Shown: in pieces, positions 34,301 through 58,981 of the stretch | Layout of the letters: each line of letters starts with the position of its first letter | Numbering within the stretch: the first letter of the stretch is position 1 | Made by a program: the position numbers and the translations under genes | Origin: Astropecten irregularis | Lineage: Eukaryota > Echinodermata > Asteroidea > Paxillosida > Astropectinidae | Direction of reading: 5' to 3' | Assembly (NCBI GenBank): GCA_963971285.1 | Contig: OZ020258.1 | Span: 4,960,001 to 5,024,000, forward strand | Length of the DNA: 64,000 nucleotides | Notes under the pieces: generated by a model | Database searches by the model: none | Told to the model about the DNA's origin: nothing | What the model saw: only the letters and a program-made list of their open reading frames with translations

Positions 34301-37121
34301 GGCCACAATTCTTTCATTGGCCAATGATCTTAACTGTCTTAATTCAGACATCTTGATGAGATCACCTGGCAGTTGTTTTTTCATTCTTTCCTTGACCTGA
34401 TTTCGCAGGAGTTCCCTTGAACGATTCATAAGATCCAAATACGTAGACAAGAAGTACATAGACGGTGATTTTCTACCACCAGCTTCCGAAGTAAGTCCAG
34501 ATAAAAAATAAGTTTCAAAACAATCAGTATGTTGTATTTTTTTCCTATTGTCAACACATGAAAATTCACTGTGATTTCCAATAAGTCATTTGCAAGTTAA
34601 AACTGGATAATATCTGGTACACAGACTTCTTTCATTGCACATAAACACCCCAGTTTGAATTTTATAGACTAGAGACTCTGTCGCTTTGGCACATGATTCA
34701 GGGCAAGCTTTTGCAGAGCGATACCCATCTCTGGAATGGACTGGTTCCTACGGTGTCATTCTTATCCATTATGAACTGGGCATTGGTGCAAGTCTGGAGA
34801 ATTCAAGTTTTGATGTTAACATACTGTACAGTGAAAGAAGTCAGTGTACTAGATCTTGTTCAAAGGCTAATTAGAAACTAATCATTGGCCAGGACAACTC
34901 CAAATTATGAGATTTTCAAGGAGACATTGGCTCGGTTCTTTTATTCATTTATTGCTCGTTGTCTTTCTGAGGACTATTCTGGTCCTTCCAAGGACCTTGG
35001 CTGTTCTTCTGAGGACCCAGACATTTTTGTGATTCCAAAAAGTGCGCCACCAAGAGTTTGGCGACTCACAATTCATTAAATATGTCAACTAAATGCACAT
35101 CTGGAAACGGTTGACAGATTCCGCGCATTGTGATTGGCAACGAATTGCAAACTCTTGGTGGCGCACTATTTGGAATCGTCCATATTGTGGCAGATTTAGA
35201 AGCTTCAGCTCACTGATGAGGTTACAATCACATGTCTAACATTGTTGACGAGTGATGATCATTTTGTTTTAAAGAATTACAAAATGACCAGGGTTCTTGA
35301 GAATTTGTTAATTTGTGCACATCACCGATGCCCTAATTCCTGAAATCAGTGTGGCAGTCAAGAGGCTTGTTTTGAGTATTAATTCCATGAAATAATTTCT
35401 TGGCTTGATTGCTTCATTGACAGGAAGTGCCCGAGCTCTCTGAAGTCCAGCAGTCATCACCACCTATCATGGCTGCTGAGCGACGTAGACGCCGTCCCAG
35501 CAACTTCACTGACACAACTTCAAGTGGTTCGGAGGACATTTCATCGTCGGATTTTGATTCCGATGATGAATTGAGCGATGAGTTTTTTGTAGATGCTCCA
35601 GTGCCGACCGAAGGATCAGCAGCGCCACGCCCAGATGCTCCGGCTCCAGTCGTTTGGACTAAGGAAAACTGTTTTCCTGAGCCGTTTGAGTTCACGGGCA
35701 GAGACGGTGTTCAAGTGTACCTGGATTATTCCAGCACAAAGCTCGACGTGTTCCATGAGTTTTTCGCCGAGGACCTCTTCCAGCACATTGCCGACGAGAC
35801 GAACAGATATGCCGCCAAAAACCTGCAAGACCATCAAGACAAACACACCAGGGTGTGGTTCGATACAACGGCGGAGGAACTGAAAGCCATGCTGGGGCTT
35901 CACATTCTGATGGGCATCACCCCTAAGCCAGACATCCGATCCTTCTGGAGCAGGGAACCGATGATCGAGAGTCCGTTTTTTGGGAAGACCATGCCCAGGG
36001 ACAGGTTTCTCCAGCTGAGAGCCAATCTGCACTTCAACTGCAATGACAGTGACGACGGAACGGACAGGCTGTTCAAGCTCCGACCGTTCCTGGATTCTGT
36101 GACCCAGAAATTCAAGACTGTGTACATTCCGGCGCAAGACATAGCCACCGATGAGTCGCTCTGGAAATTTCACGGTCGACTGAAGTTCAAGGATTCAAAT
36201 GCGGCCAAGAAATCACGATTCAAAGTCAAGGTGTACAAGACATGCCAAAGCAGTGGCCCTGCAGCAGGGTACACTTGGAACTTTCAGATCTACACCCCCG
36301 AGACCCGAGGCAATCTTCCTGCGAGTACGAGTACCTTCCTCAAGCTGAACGAAGACCTGCTGGACCAGGGTTACAACGTCTTTGTGAACAACTGGTTCAG
36401 TCACCCAGATCTCTTCCTCCGTCTTAGAGACAGGCGAACCAATGTCTGTGGAACCGTCCGGATGAACCGCCATCATATGCCGCAGGATTTGAGAACGGTG
36501 AAACTCGACAAAGGAGAAATGGTGCACCGTTCCAGCGACAGCGGGCTGTTGGCCATTGTGTGGAGAAACAAGAAAGACATCAGAATGCTGTCAAACATGC
36601 ACTCAGCATCGATGGAAAAGTCTAAAAAGAGAGACAAAGATGGCGCCCTCATTGAGAAGCCTTCCTGTGTGGTGGACTACATCAAGGGAAAAGGAGGAGT
36701 AGAACTCGCCGACCAGCTGGCCTCCAGCCATCGCAGCGTCAGGAAGTCGATCAAATGGTACAAGAAGATCTTCTTCTACCTCCTGGACCTCTGTTTGGTC
36801 AATTCTTACATCGTCTACAAGCTGCAGGGACACGATCTGGAGTATTTTGAATTCAAAATCTCTCTGGTCAGGGAGATACTGGAGTCTGTCACGCTTCCCG
36901 TGTATAGCACAAGAGTGAGACCCCATGCACTGCCCAGTCCCAACAGATTCATGGGGAGACATTTCCCCATGTGTATCCCGCCGACTGCCAACACGCTCAA
37001 GCCATCCAGGAGATGCGTGGTCTGCAAAACAATTAAACGGCGTAAAGAGACAAGGTATCAGTGCGATATATGTGATACGCCGTTGTGTGTGACCCCTTGC
37101 TTCAAGATGTACCACACCTAA
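31374..37121 (+). CDS. SMAP-type ArfGAP fused in frame to a piggyBac-derived transposase
   Basis: Exons 31374-31491, 32803-32936, 33830-33915, 34409-34490 and 35424-37121 join in phase into 705 codons plus a stop. Residues 1-140 are a SMAP-like ArfGAP domain. Zinc ligands are C33, C36, C53 and C56 (C-x2-C-x16-C-x2-C), but the arginine finger is His: CASFHHTLG, where the neighbouring SMAP gene has CAGIHRNLG. Exon sizes 118/134/86/82 equal those of that gene. Residues 141-155 ([15 protein letters not shown]) look like former untranslated transposon or intron sequence. From M156 follow a basic patch, an acidic Ser-rich stretch, the DDE core and a C-terminal zinc finger (C671, C674, C687, C690, C695, C699, H704). 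The catalytic triad reads D383 (ATDESLWKF), N462 (VFVNNWF), E567 (GGVELADQ). Likely nuclear DNA binding without transposase or GAP chemistry; inference. Alternative: the transposase ORF alone is expressed from M156. Confidence 0.8.
31750..32622. mobile_element. Inverted-repeat element, 'CCACTGACGGCCAT' family
   Basis: AATTCCACTGACGGCCATG at 31752 and ATGGCCGTCAGTGGAATT ending about 32613. A shorter relative lies in intron 1 of the SMAP gene at 40446-40722. The interior holds a T-homopolymer (32447-32464) and C-rich runs. Confidence 0.7.
33012..33231. mobile_element. MITE with CTCTCAACCATT arms
   Basis: GACGCTAAAAAACTCTCAACC left; GGTTGAGAGTTTTTTTTAGC right, with GAGAAATTCTCTCA / AGAGAATTTCT inside. 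Lies in intron 2 of the fusion gene. Confidence 0.75.
33312..33566. mobile_element. MITE, 'GGGCCCTTTTCC' family
   Basis: AAGGGCCTTTTCCCAAACCTC left; GAGGTGCCGAGGTTTGG and AAAGGCCCT right. Third copy in the window. Confidence 0.75.
33952..34078. repeat. 21-bp minisatellite, GCCTTGGTGCCCCTGGTCATT
   Basis: About six units, somewhat degenerate, inside the U12 intron of the fusion gene. The same unit forms a larger array in SMAP intron 5 (43225-43662). Confidence 0.85.
34133..34330. repeat. About 61-bp tandem repeat, three to four units
   Basis: CAGTGGCCACAATTCTTT, CATTGGCC and GAGCTATTCAGTTAT recur in order. Inside the same U12 intron. Confidence 0.8.
34578..34875. mobile_element. MITE, 'ATCTGGTACACAGACTTCTTTC' family
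   Basis: ATCTGGTACACAGACTTC and CATGATTCAGGGCAAGC on the left; AAGAAGTCAGTGTACTAGAT on the right, reversed. The better copy is at 57848-58214. Lies in intron 4 of the fusion gene. Confidence 0.75.
35031..35177. mobile_element. 147-bp MITE with 30-bp ends
   Basis: GATTCCAAAAAGTGCGCCAC left; GTGGCGCACTATTTGGAATC right. The arms run 30 bp with one mismatch. It lies 247 bases before the transposase exon. Confidence 0.85.
35424..37121 (+). CDS. piggyBac-derived transposase exon (PGBD4-like), final exon of the fusion
   Basis: Acceptor TTCATTGACAG|GAAG leads into one open stretch of 565 codons. Its own first ATG is at 35469 ([13 protein letters not shown]), so it could once have been a self-standing transposase. 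Visible parts: acidic Ser-rich N terminus, DDE core with [11 protein letters not shown] and [19 protein letters not shown], and a Cys/His zinc finger at the end (RRCVVC ... [11 protein letters not shown]). Two of the three catalytic Asp are replaced (36387 AAC Asn; 36702 GAA Glu). It is GC-richer than its surroundings. No piggyBac terminal repeats are recognised next to it, although TTAA occurs nearby by chance. The uninterrupted frame despite a dead triad suggests selection on the protein. Confidence 0.93.
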   Translation, partial: EVPELSEVQQSSPPIMAAERRRRRPSNFTDTTSSGSEDISSSDFDSDDELSDEFFVDAPVPTEGSAAPRPDAPAPVVWTKENCFPEPFEFTGRDGVQVYLDYSSTKLDVFHEFFAEDLFQHIADETNRYAAKNLQDHQDKHTRVWFDTTAEELKAMLGLHILMGITPKPDIRSFWSREPMIESPFFGKTMPRDRFLQLRANLHFNCNDSDDGTDRLFKLRPFLDSVTQKFKTVYIPAQDIATDESLWKFHGRLKFKDSNAAKKSRFKVKVYKTCQSSGPAAGYTWNFQIYTPETRGNLPASTSTFLKLNEDLLDQGYNVFVNNWFSHPDLFLRLRDRRTNVCGTVRMNRHHMPQDLRTVKLDKGEMVHRSSDSGLLAIVWRNKKDIRMLSNMHSASMEKSKKRDKDGALIEKPSCVVDYIKGKGGVELADQLASSHRSVRKSIKWYKKIFFYLLDLCLVNSYIVYKLQGHDLEYFEFKISLVREILESVTLPVYSTRVRPHALPSPNRFMGRHFPMCIPPTANTLKPSRRCVVCKTIKRRKETRYQCDICDTPLCVTPCFKMYHT

Positions 37122-37279
37122 AAACAACTGCAAACTACGTCCCAGTATGCAGTTTCCTCCATTAAACTGTCTTGGGTAACGGCTTTTGCTTTACATGTTT
37201 ATTAAATATTGACTGTGACAGGAGCTGTTGCTTAGGTTTTGCTGTATTGAAAGAGAAAAACGTTGGATGTCAAACAGTA

Positions 37280-37510
37280 AGAAGCCATGAAACCATGATG
37301 ATGACTCCTTTTGCTGTGCGTATCGGTGAAATGATCCCTGGGGCATGGCGGTGTGTGCGTGGTTTCATATGGCTTCTGACTGCCAAACGAACAATAATAA
37401 TTGACTATTGGGTTCATCACCAACGTAGGGCTGGATGGCTCGGTTGGTAGAGGGCCTGTACAGTATTCAGGAGGTCGCCGGCACGAATCCCGCTCCAGTC
37501 AATTTTTCTT
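37280..37510 (+). mobile_element. SINE with fold-back head
   Basis: AGAAGCCATGAAACCA (37281) and TGGTTTCATATGGCTTCTG (37362) are inverted. They are followed by the tRNA-like part: GGCTGGATGGCTCGGTTGG, B-box-like GGCACGAATCCC, TCCAGTCAATTTTTCTTTG. The same head with GGTTTGGCAGTCAGAAGCC is seen reversed at 44940 and 47665. Confidence 0.65.
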
Positions 37511-37639
37511 TGTTCACTTTTCAACAGTATTTTCAAATATTCACGTCAGGAGCTTTGATCTCACCCCAAGATCAAAACTGTTTCCAGCCATTGTTTGTTT
37601 TCTAATTTCTGGATTTAAGCATTTCAGCTAGAAATATTT

Positions 37640-38005
37640 TAAAGGTAAAAGGTATTTTTAAAGGTATTTTTAAAGGTTTTAAAACCAAAACAGAAATGTT
37701 CACAGATTTACGTAAAAATTACAGGGTATGAAGATGGTGGTCATGGTGGTGGTAGAAACATACCGTTAAAATGTTTCCACCTGAAATGGTGTATTTATCC
37801 AGATATTAGTAAAACAATGACCCGAAATCTTTTTGATATTTTAAAAGATCAAAAATAAAAGAGAAAAGACTTAAGAAATACTGTGGCCGTTTTTCGCTGT
37901 TTTCTAAAAAAGTGCGCACTGTATGGGGCTGAAATTCTCACACAGATGACTGTAACTGTATCTTTCTTGATATTTTTGCCCATGAATCTGTACTTCTTTG
38001 ACAAA
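37640..38005. mobile_element. TTAA MITE family A, ends degraded
   Basis: AAACCAAAACAGAAATGTTC through GCCCATGAATCTGTACTTC. The left side is a disordered set of AAAGGTATTTTT repeats. Confidence 0.65.
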
Positions 38006-38112
38006 CTTCTCCGCTAAATGGAAAATTGCTACACAAAGTAGCGATTGATTTCCCGTTTAGCAATGGATTTGGGCTTTAGTGATGATCGCAAAGCGTTAGT
38101 GAAATCGGCCCC

Positions 38113-39485
38113 AGTTTCCCCTTCAAATGTTTCTTTTGAGAAAGAATTCACTTAATTAAATGCATATACATGTAACAGTATTAAACAAACAATGAAATAC
38201 TTTTTTGTAAATTTTTGCATATGTCATTATTACTGTAGAAAAACAGAAAATAGTATTTGTAGATTAAAAGCAGTTTATTATCTTGTTTCTGAAATTAAAA
38301 ATAGCCTGGTTTGTATATAATTCTTTGTCAGAAGATGGGTTTAAGTTTATATCCTAATTGTTTATATGTAAATATTTTTTGCTATTTAAAATGTGTATTA
38401 TTTCGTATGGTATAATCATTTATACCTCTTTTTGTTTAGAAAAGTATAAACACTTATATGAAAACCAACTTAAACAGCATTGAAATTAAATTTGGTAAAA
38501 ACAATACCTCCCTGCCTCAAATAATTATGAAAAAATATAATACTGGTAAATTGACGAAAGTGTTCCTCAACTCTTAGAGAAAAATGTCTCAACGAGTAGC
38601 TTCTGAAATAATCTGAAGGAAAGAATTGATTTCGTGTTTAAATTGTTTATCCTTTGATAAAGGCAACTCAATATATGTTATAGCTCCAAACTCCAAGCAT
38701 TTTAAATAAAGTAAATATTGTTAATGTAATGTTCATCTTTTTTATGTAAACTTTCTTTTGAAAATGCACATAGTTGTTAATAAATTATGAAGATTAATAG
38801 ATCTTGTTGAAATGAGTGTTTGTTAAATTGTTGTGTTTGGTAGCACTTAATTATTAATTGATCCAAATTAAATGATTTAAATTTTTGAAAACTTTGAGTC
38901 GAATATAATTAATTGCTTTAGTTCATAGCACTGCAAAAGGACCCATATGGTAACCTTGCCAACCATTGCGATTATTATTTCATATTTTCTTAGGATTTTC
39001 TGAAAATTGTTTTAATTCCAAGTAAAGCGCACCCCACCCTTCCACCAAGCTCCACCCCCTACTATCAGCCTTGTTAATCCATTAATGACGTACGTTAATG
39101 TAATTTACAGAATGACGTATCCGGTGCAAAGGTCAAACGCGGAATAATATATCTCATTTTGGTTTTTGCCCTTTTCCTTGCAATTCTCTGCTCAAATATC
39201 TTCGATTTACCAAATAACTTCACAAATTGTCGACTCATTAAGGTTGGACCACTTCTCAATTGATGTTCGGTGTTATTTTTTATGATAATCTTTGATAAAA
39301 AGCAGTGCGAGACTTTTTACTCAGATTGGTTTTACGTCCACGAGTTCAATTTTGGACAATTACTTCCGGGTCAAATCCACATACGGCAAGTGGGTGTCAC
39401 TTCCGACTAAATAATAATCGTGTGTGTGCTTGGTGATTGAACGTCTGTTTTTATCGGAATTTTTGGGCAATTTTTTCACATCGAC
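38113..39485. other. AT-rich 3' flank of fusion gene and upstream region of SMAP
   Basis: 38113-38940 is very AT-rich with poly(A) signal candidates AATAAA at 38705-38710 and 38779-38784, the latter followed by a GT-rich stretch. 38941-39485 should hold the SMAP promoter and 5'UTR; no TATA box or clear initiator is recognised. Confidence 0.45.
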
Positions 39486-54203
<14,718 letters not shown>

Positions 54204-55188
54204 TGAGCATCGGGTGGAATCAGTAGGGGGACACTTATTAAAATGTGTTGTTATTTTTTCGCATCTGGTGGATTTTGATGTCGGCTAGTTTTAAGAAAAA
54301 GACAAATTTTTCAAGATTTTTAAAATATTTTTCTGAAGAGATTATTTGCAAACTGAGATGTGATGCCCTTTATTGTACTTTATGTAACCATCCTCCACCT
54401 TGCTTGATGAAATATTGTTGTTTTTCAGCATACCATTCACGCACACCTCACATGGCAAGTAATCATGACTATTTCTAAAAAGACACACTACTGTATTAGT
54501 TGTGCGAGAATTGCGTTTTAAATCGCACTAATAACGAACAAAGATAATTGACCATTAGAGACACTGCCAACATACAGCTGGATAGCTCAGTTGGTAAGAA
54601 GAGCACCGGTATGGTATCCCAGAGGTCACTGGTTGGAATCTCAGCTGCAGTCAATTTTTTCTTTGTTCATTTTTGAATGACGTAAAATCCAGTCAGTTTC
54701 CCTTGTGGTTATTTGAAAATGGAATGTCAGTTGCCAAAAAAAAAAAAAAAAAAAACTCAACTTGTATTTTGAGGTTTGCAGATGACAGAAAGTCAAAGCT
54801 GGGAGCCGAAGCCATGGCAACGGTATAACAAGGTAAAAACCAAAGTTTGGGGGCAAGAATTTGTTACTGGTGGAAATTACGATTGATTAATCAAAACCCA
54901 AATTCCCAGCTGGCATTGCGCCTATCCAGCCATTACCCAGTACTGACTCGCCGTATTTGCGCAATCGTGCCGATATCTGAATCCACCACGTGCTGAGAAA
55001 ACTGTTGTACATTTCTTACTGCGACCATGTATATAGAATACACACATGTACATGTCATATTATTAATGTATTATTGTACAGATGTAATGACAATTGTAGT
55101 TATAGTGGTAAATAATGTGCTGAATCTAGATTTAGTGTGAACAAACGAATTACAATTTTTTCTCTTTTTTTTTTCGGGGGGACAATTT
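54204..55188. other. SMAP 3' flank
   Basis: Probably begins as SMAP 3'UTR. 54575-54670 is a plus-strand tRNA-SINE (GGATAGCTCAGTTGG, GGTTGGAATCTC, GTCAATTTTTTCTTTG). An A-homopolymer is at about 54736-54754. Confidence 0.5.
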
Positions 55189-55333
55189 AATGGGAGACTT
55201 TTGGAGAACCGGTCTTGAGTCAACAGCACATGCGCAAACCATGATTGCGCAATTGTGAGCATGCGCGCGTTGTTTTGTGCGTGCGTGCGCTTGCGCTGTT
55301 GACTTAAGACCGGTTCTCCAAAAGTCTCCCATT
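55189..55333. mobile_element. 145-bp MITE, AATGGGAGACTTTTGG ends
   Basis: Arms of about 38 bp with one mismatch (AATGGGAGACTTTTGGAGAA left; TTCTCCAAAAGTCTCCCATT right). The core has GCATGCGCGCG and alternating GC/GT. Relative of 6346-6499. Confidence 0.88.
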
Positions 55334-56449
55334 TTGAAGTATTGTAAGATTATGTGAAATTGTGAATGAGGTGTGAGAATGTTCCACGTATGTGCTCTGA
55401 GCTGGTGAATAGAAGTTTGTCAAAATAAAAAAATTGCTGGTAAATCAATTCGGTAAAAACATTGTAAATATACACCTGGTATACAGCGTACTCCCATGAT
55501 ATGGTTGACTTTTTAGTCCAAGTCATCCTTATGACCAAACTACAACATTCTAGAGCCCAGTGTTTGTAATATAAGTGGATAATGTAGGAGAGCGATACCA
55601 TGGATACGGGAGAAAAATGACTGAAACCAAACAATGTTTGATATTTGTGCTGTATTCATTTAGTTTAGATCAGAGTGAAAAATTCAAAATGATATGAAAA
55701 AACAAACAAACAAATAACATGAGAATTCCGGAGAAATAAACTCAGTACGCTTTTACCATGGCAGGGCACATAATTATTATATCTTGGATATTTAAACTAC
55801 ATGTAAAGTACTGCATCATTTCCACCAGAGTTATCCCTGCTTAATAGCAGGCTTTGTGATAATGAATAGCCGTTATGTCTAGCATTATATCGCAAATAGC
55901 AACCGCTAGGAATTGTGGGATGCACAAGGGTCGAAAGAGCGCCACCACCTGCTTACTTTTGGACAGTCTGAGTGAAATTCTTTTTGTGTTTTAATACTGT
56001 GTTCATGATCTTGCAGTTCGCACCTGATGTATCCCACAATGCTTTGCTGAACACCCTGTCTTGGTGAACGTGCTATTTGTGGAATATTGACACATTCCGA
56101 TCATACCCTCGTCCAGTTTTGTAGGGAACTTCAAAATTGTCTGATGAAAAGGGAAGTTGTAACTTTGAAGATTTGAGGGTAGAACGGTTTTGGGTTTTTT
56201 TCTTTTTCTGTACGTACATTTATTTATACCTTTTTGTAAGTCGTTTATAAGTCAATGTAAGTCAAATTTTATCCAGAATTCTGAAACAAAGACTAACACT
56301 AGCAGGTAGTCCGAATCATGGATGTAATATCATGCATCTTCAAAAACAAGTACATGTGTTTAAGCATGTGAGAGAAATTGTATGCTGGTACATTATAAAG
56401 GTGGCATAAACATTGTCTGATCATTAAATTCATAATTAGACATCATAAC
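55334..56449. other. No gene or recognised repeat
   Basis: AT-rich. It may include distal SMAP 3'UTR; AATAAA occurs at 55424 and again near 55734. Confidence 0.4.
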
Positions 56450-56638
56450 GGGCCAGTCTGGCATAGGGCGGGTCAGTCTGGCATAGGGCGGGTCAGTCTG
56501 CCATAGTTCGGGTCAGTCTGCCATTGGGCAGGTCAGTATGTCATAGGGTGGGTCAGTCTGTCATAGGGTGGGTCAGTCTGCCATAGGGGCGGGTCAGTCT
56601 GCCATAGGGCGGGTCAGTCTGTCATAGGGCGGGTCTGT
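56450..56638. repeat. 19-20-bp minisatellite, GGGCGGGTCAGTCTGCCATA
   Basis: About nine units with variants TGGCATA, TGTCATA and GGGTGGG. Confidence 0.92.
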
Positions 56639-57087
56639 CAGTCAGTGGTCCTTATGCCATGCTTATGTTCTTTTTTATAAAAATGGGTTTGAGTTGTGTT
56701 GAATCATAAACTTAAATGATTAAATTAAAGATTTTACTTTGTGCTTTAAATTGTTTCTGTACATTGAGCAGTTGAGTGTGGACAATGGATTTCTGTGGAC
56801 AACTTTGTTTTCATAGTTTTACTAACGGCTTTTAGACTGGTTTTGCTGTCCTGTCACATAATCTTACATTTTGATTCTTGTCATAGTATAAAACATTAAT
56901 AAAATAATGGCTTTGTGGGGATACGACCAGACCAAAACAATATTTAATGTTTTCATGTTTTCAAGATGCTAACTATCCATGTTTTTTTTGTTTTTTTTAA
57001 TTTGTGATCATAATCAGTAAAGTTAATATTTTTGGCAAATTGATGATCAGGAAAGCAACAAATTAAATATGATTTATTGATATATGT

Positions 57088-57364
57088 CAGGGCTCGAAAT
57101 ATCCACTACACCGTGGACCGAGTCTAGTGATTTCAGTGTTGGTCTAGTCATGTGTGTACCGCACTAGTCCGGCTGTCTAGTGATTTTATTTCCTTGCACA
57201 ACTAAAATGGTTGATGATTTTTGACACAATATTGCATACAATTTTGGTTTTCCTAAGTACATTAATGTCACAGGTCTAGTGAAAAAAGTTCTGGTTTAGT
57301 AAAATGCTTCAGTTACTAGACCTGCTGTCCAGTGCTTTTTTTTGTTAACAAAATTCGAGCTCTG
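57088..57364. mobile_element. 277-bp hAT-like MITE with CAGGGCTCGAA ends
   Basis: CAGGGCTCGAAATATCCAC left; AAATTCGAGCTCTG right. TATGT on both sides (57083-57087, 57365-57369). Confidence 0.82.
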
Positions 57365-57847
57365 TATGTACATGTATGTCATCCGTGTGGCAGAAATTGA
57401 CAGAAGATAAGTCACAAGCAATGCAAATGACATGTAGTTTTGGTTGGTAATCCTAGTGTACTATAAAGCTAAACTATTCTGTGCTTAGCCAGTTATCTGT
57501 GCTAGTGTGCTTACAGCAGCTGTTTAAGTTGCCCCCAGGTTCAACGTGTGTAATACATGCTGAGGTTAGAACAGATAGAATATCACATTATGTATGGGAT
57601 CAGACTTAAATTGTAACAAGCAAAAAGACTCGGAAGCCTCGTGTAAAACATGAATCAGGCAGGACTTCCAACGGCCTTTTGTTTTATTTTGTTAATTAAT
57701 TTTACTTTATTTTAATTTTATTTGATTTACAGGTCAAAACTGATATTCTTTTTAAGATTATTAAAAATAGATATATGTACATGTATATAAGTATTTCTGG
57801 GTTGAAAAAGACTTTCACAGATGATATTACTTTTGACAATTTAAGTA

Positions 57848-58214
57848 TGTAATAAGTGATTTGTGAGTTAAATCTGAGTAGTATCTGGTACACAGGCTTC
57901 TTTCATTGCATATAAACACCCCAATTTGAATTTCCCAGACTAAAGACTCTGTTGCTATATCACATGATTGAAGGCAAGCGTTTGCATAGCGATACCCATC
58001 TCTGGAATGTACTGGTTCATTTGTGCCATTCTTATCCATTATGAACAGTGCCATGGTGCAATTCATCTGTTGTATAACTATAAAGCAAAAGCTTGCCCTG
58101 AATCATGTGATATAGCAACATAGTCTTTCGTCTGGGAAATTCAAACTTTATGTACAATGAAAGAATCCTGTGTACCAGATACTTTTCAGATTTACTCACA
58201 AATGGCTTATTGGG
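57848..58214. mobile_element. 367-bp fold-back MITE, 'ATCTGGTACACAGGCTTC' family
   Basis: AATAAGTGATTTGTGAGTTAA left; CTCACAAATGGCTTATT right. Arms run for more than 100 bases, including CTGGTACACAGG, GACTCTGTTGCTATATCACA and GCAAGC words. Confidence 0.85.
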
Positions 58215-58743
58215 TTGTGTTCAGTGTAATGTAAAGACTTCAAATATTATTTGAATAATTAATGTGATGTGTACTTATGTTTGCTCGTATTAAAACACAT
58301 ACATTGTGCACAATTGGTATCACAGACATAATTTATGGCAAGTGATCTTTAAAATCTTCACTATGTTTTTGTAAAATGAGTTGTTTTTGTTACAGAGTTG
58401 GTCAAAACACACTAATCTTGCAAATTTTGTTGTTAGATCTTAAGGAATGAAAATCGTCCCAAATCTGCAAGAAATACACTGTAAATACTGTATGGTTTTG
58501 CAAAACTTGTTACGCTCGATCTTACCAAGGTACCCTAAATTTGTACATAGTTGGTCTTCAAATGTTGCGAATCATTTTGTCTTCTGGACGGACGGTGTGA
58601 CCAACAATATTGCAAACTTTCCATAGCTGTACAAAATACATACCATCATTGCTTGTATTGCATTACATACAGCAATATCTTTCAATGTTTATGAAACCTT
58701 TTGTACAAATTGGATACAAATTGTGTTATTTTGTATGCCTGGT

Positions 58744-58943
58744 NNNNNNNNNNNNNNNNNNNNNNNNNNNNNNNNNNNNNNNNNNNNNNNNNNNNNNNNN
58801 NNNNNNNNNNNNNNNNNNNNNNNNNNNNNNNNNNNNNNNNNNNNNNNNNNNNNNNNNNNNNNNNNNNNNNNNNNNNNNNNNNNNNNNNNNNNNNNNNNNN
58901 NNNNNNNNNNNNNNNNNNNNNNNNNNNNNNNNNNNNNNNNNNN
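58744..58943. other. Assembly gap (200 N)
   Basis: Exactly 200 N. The words TACAAATTG and TTATTTTGTATGCCTGGT occur on both sides (58704-58743 and 58944-58981), so the gap sits in a tandem or falsely duplicated segment. Translated frames across it are meaningless. Confidence 1.
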
Positions 58944-58981
58944 AATTGGGTACAAATTGTGGTTATTTTGTATGCCTGGTT

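Larger units (their letters stand above)
33916..34408 (+). other. U12-type (minor spliceosome) intron 3 of the fusion gene
   Basis: Donor |GTATCCTTT is the full U12 consensus. Branch site TTCCTTGAC (34388-34396) has its A 13 bases before the terminal G of TTTCGCAG. The SMAP gene has the same intron at the same codon and phase 2. Confidence 0.9.

Noticed and set aside
35613..37133. Minus-strand frames of up to 185 codons over the transposase
   Set aside because: Shadows of the GC-rich plus-strand coding exon.
35250..37250. piggyBac terminal inverted repeats around the transposase
   Set aside because: Several TTAA words occur on each side, but no matching inverted pair was found by eye; consistent with lost ends.
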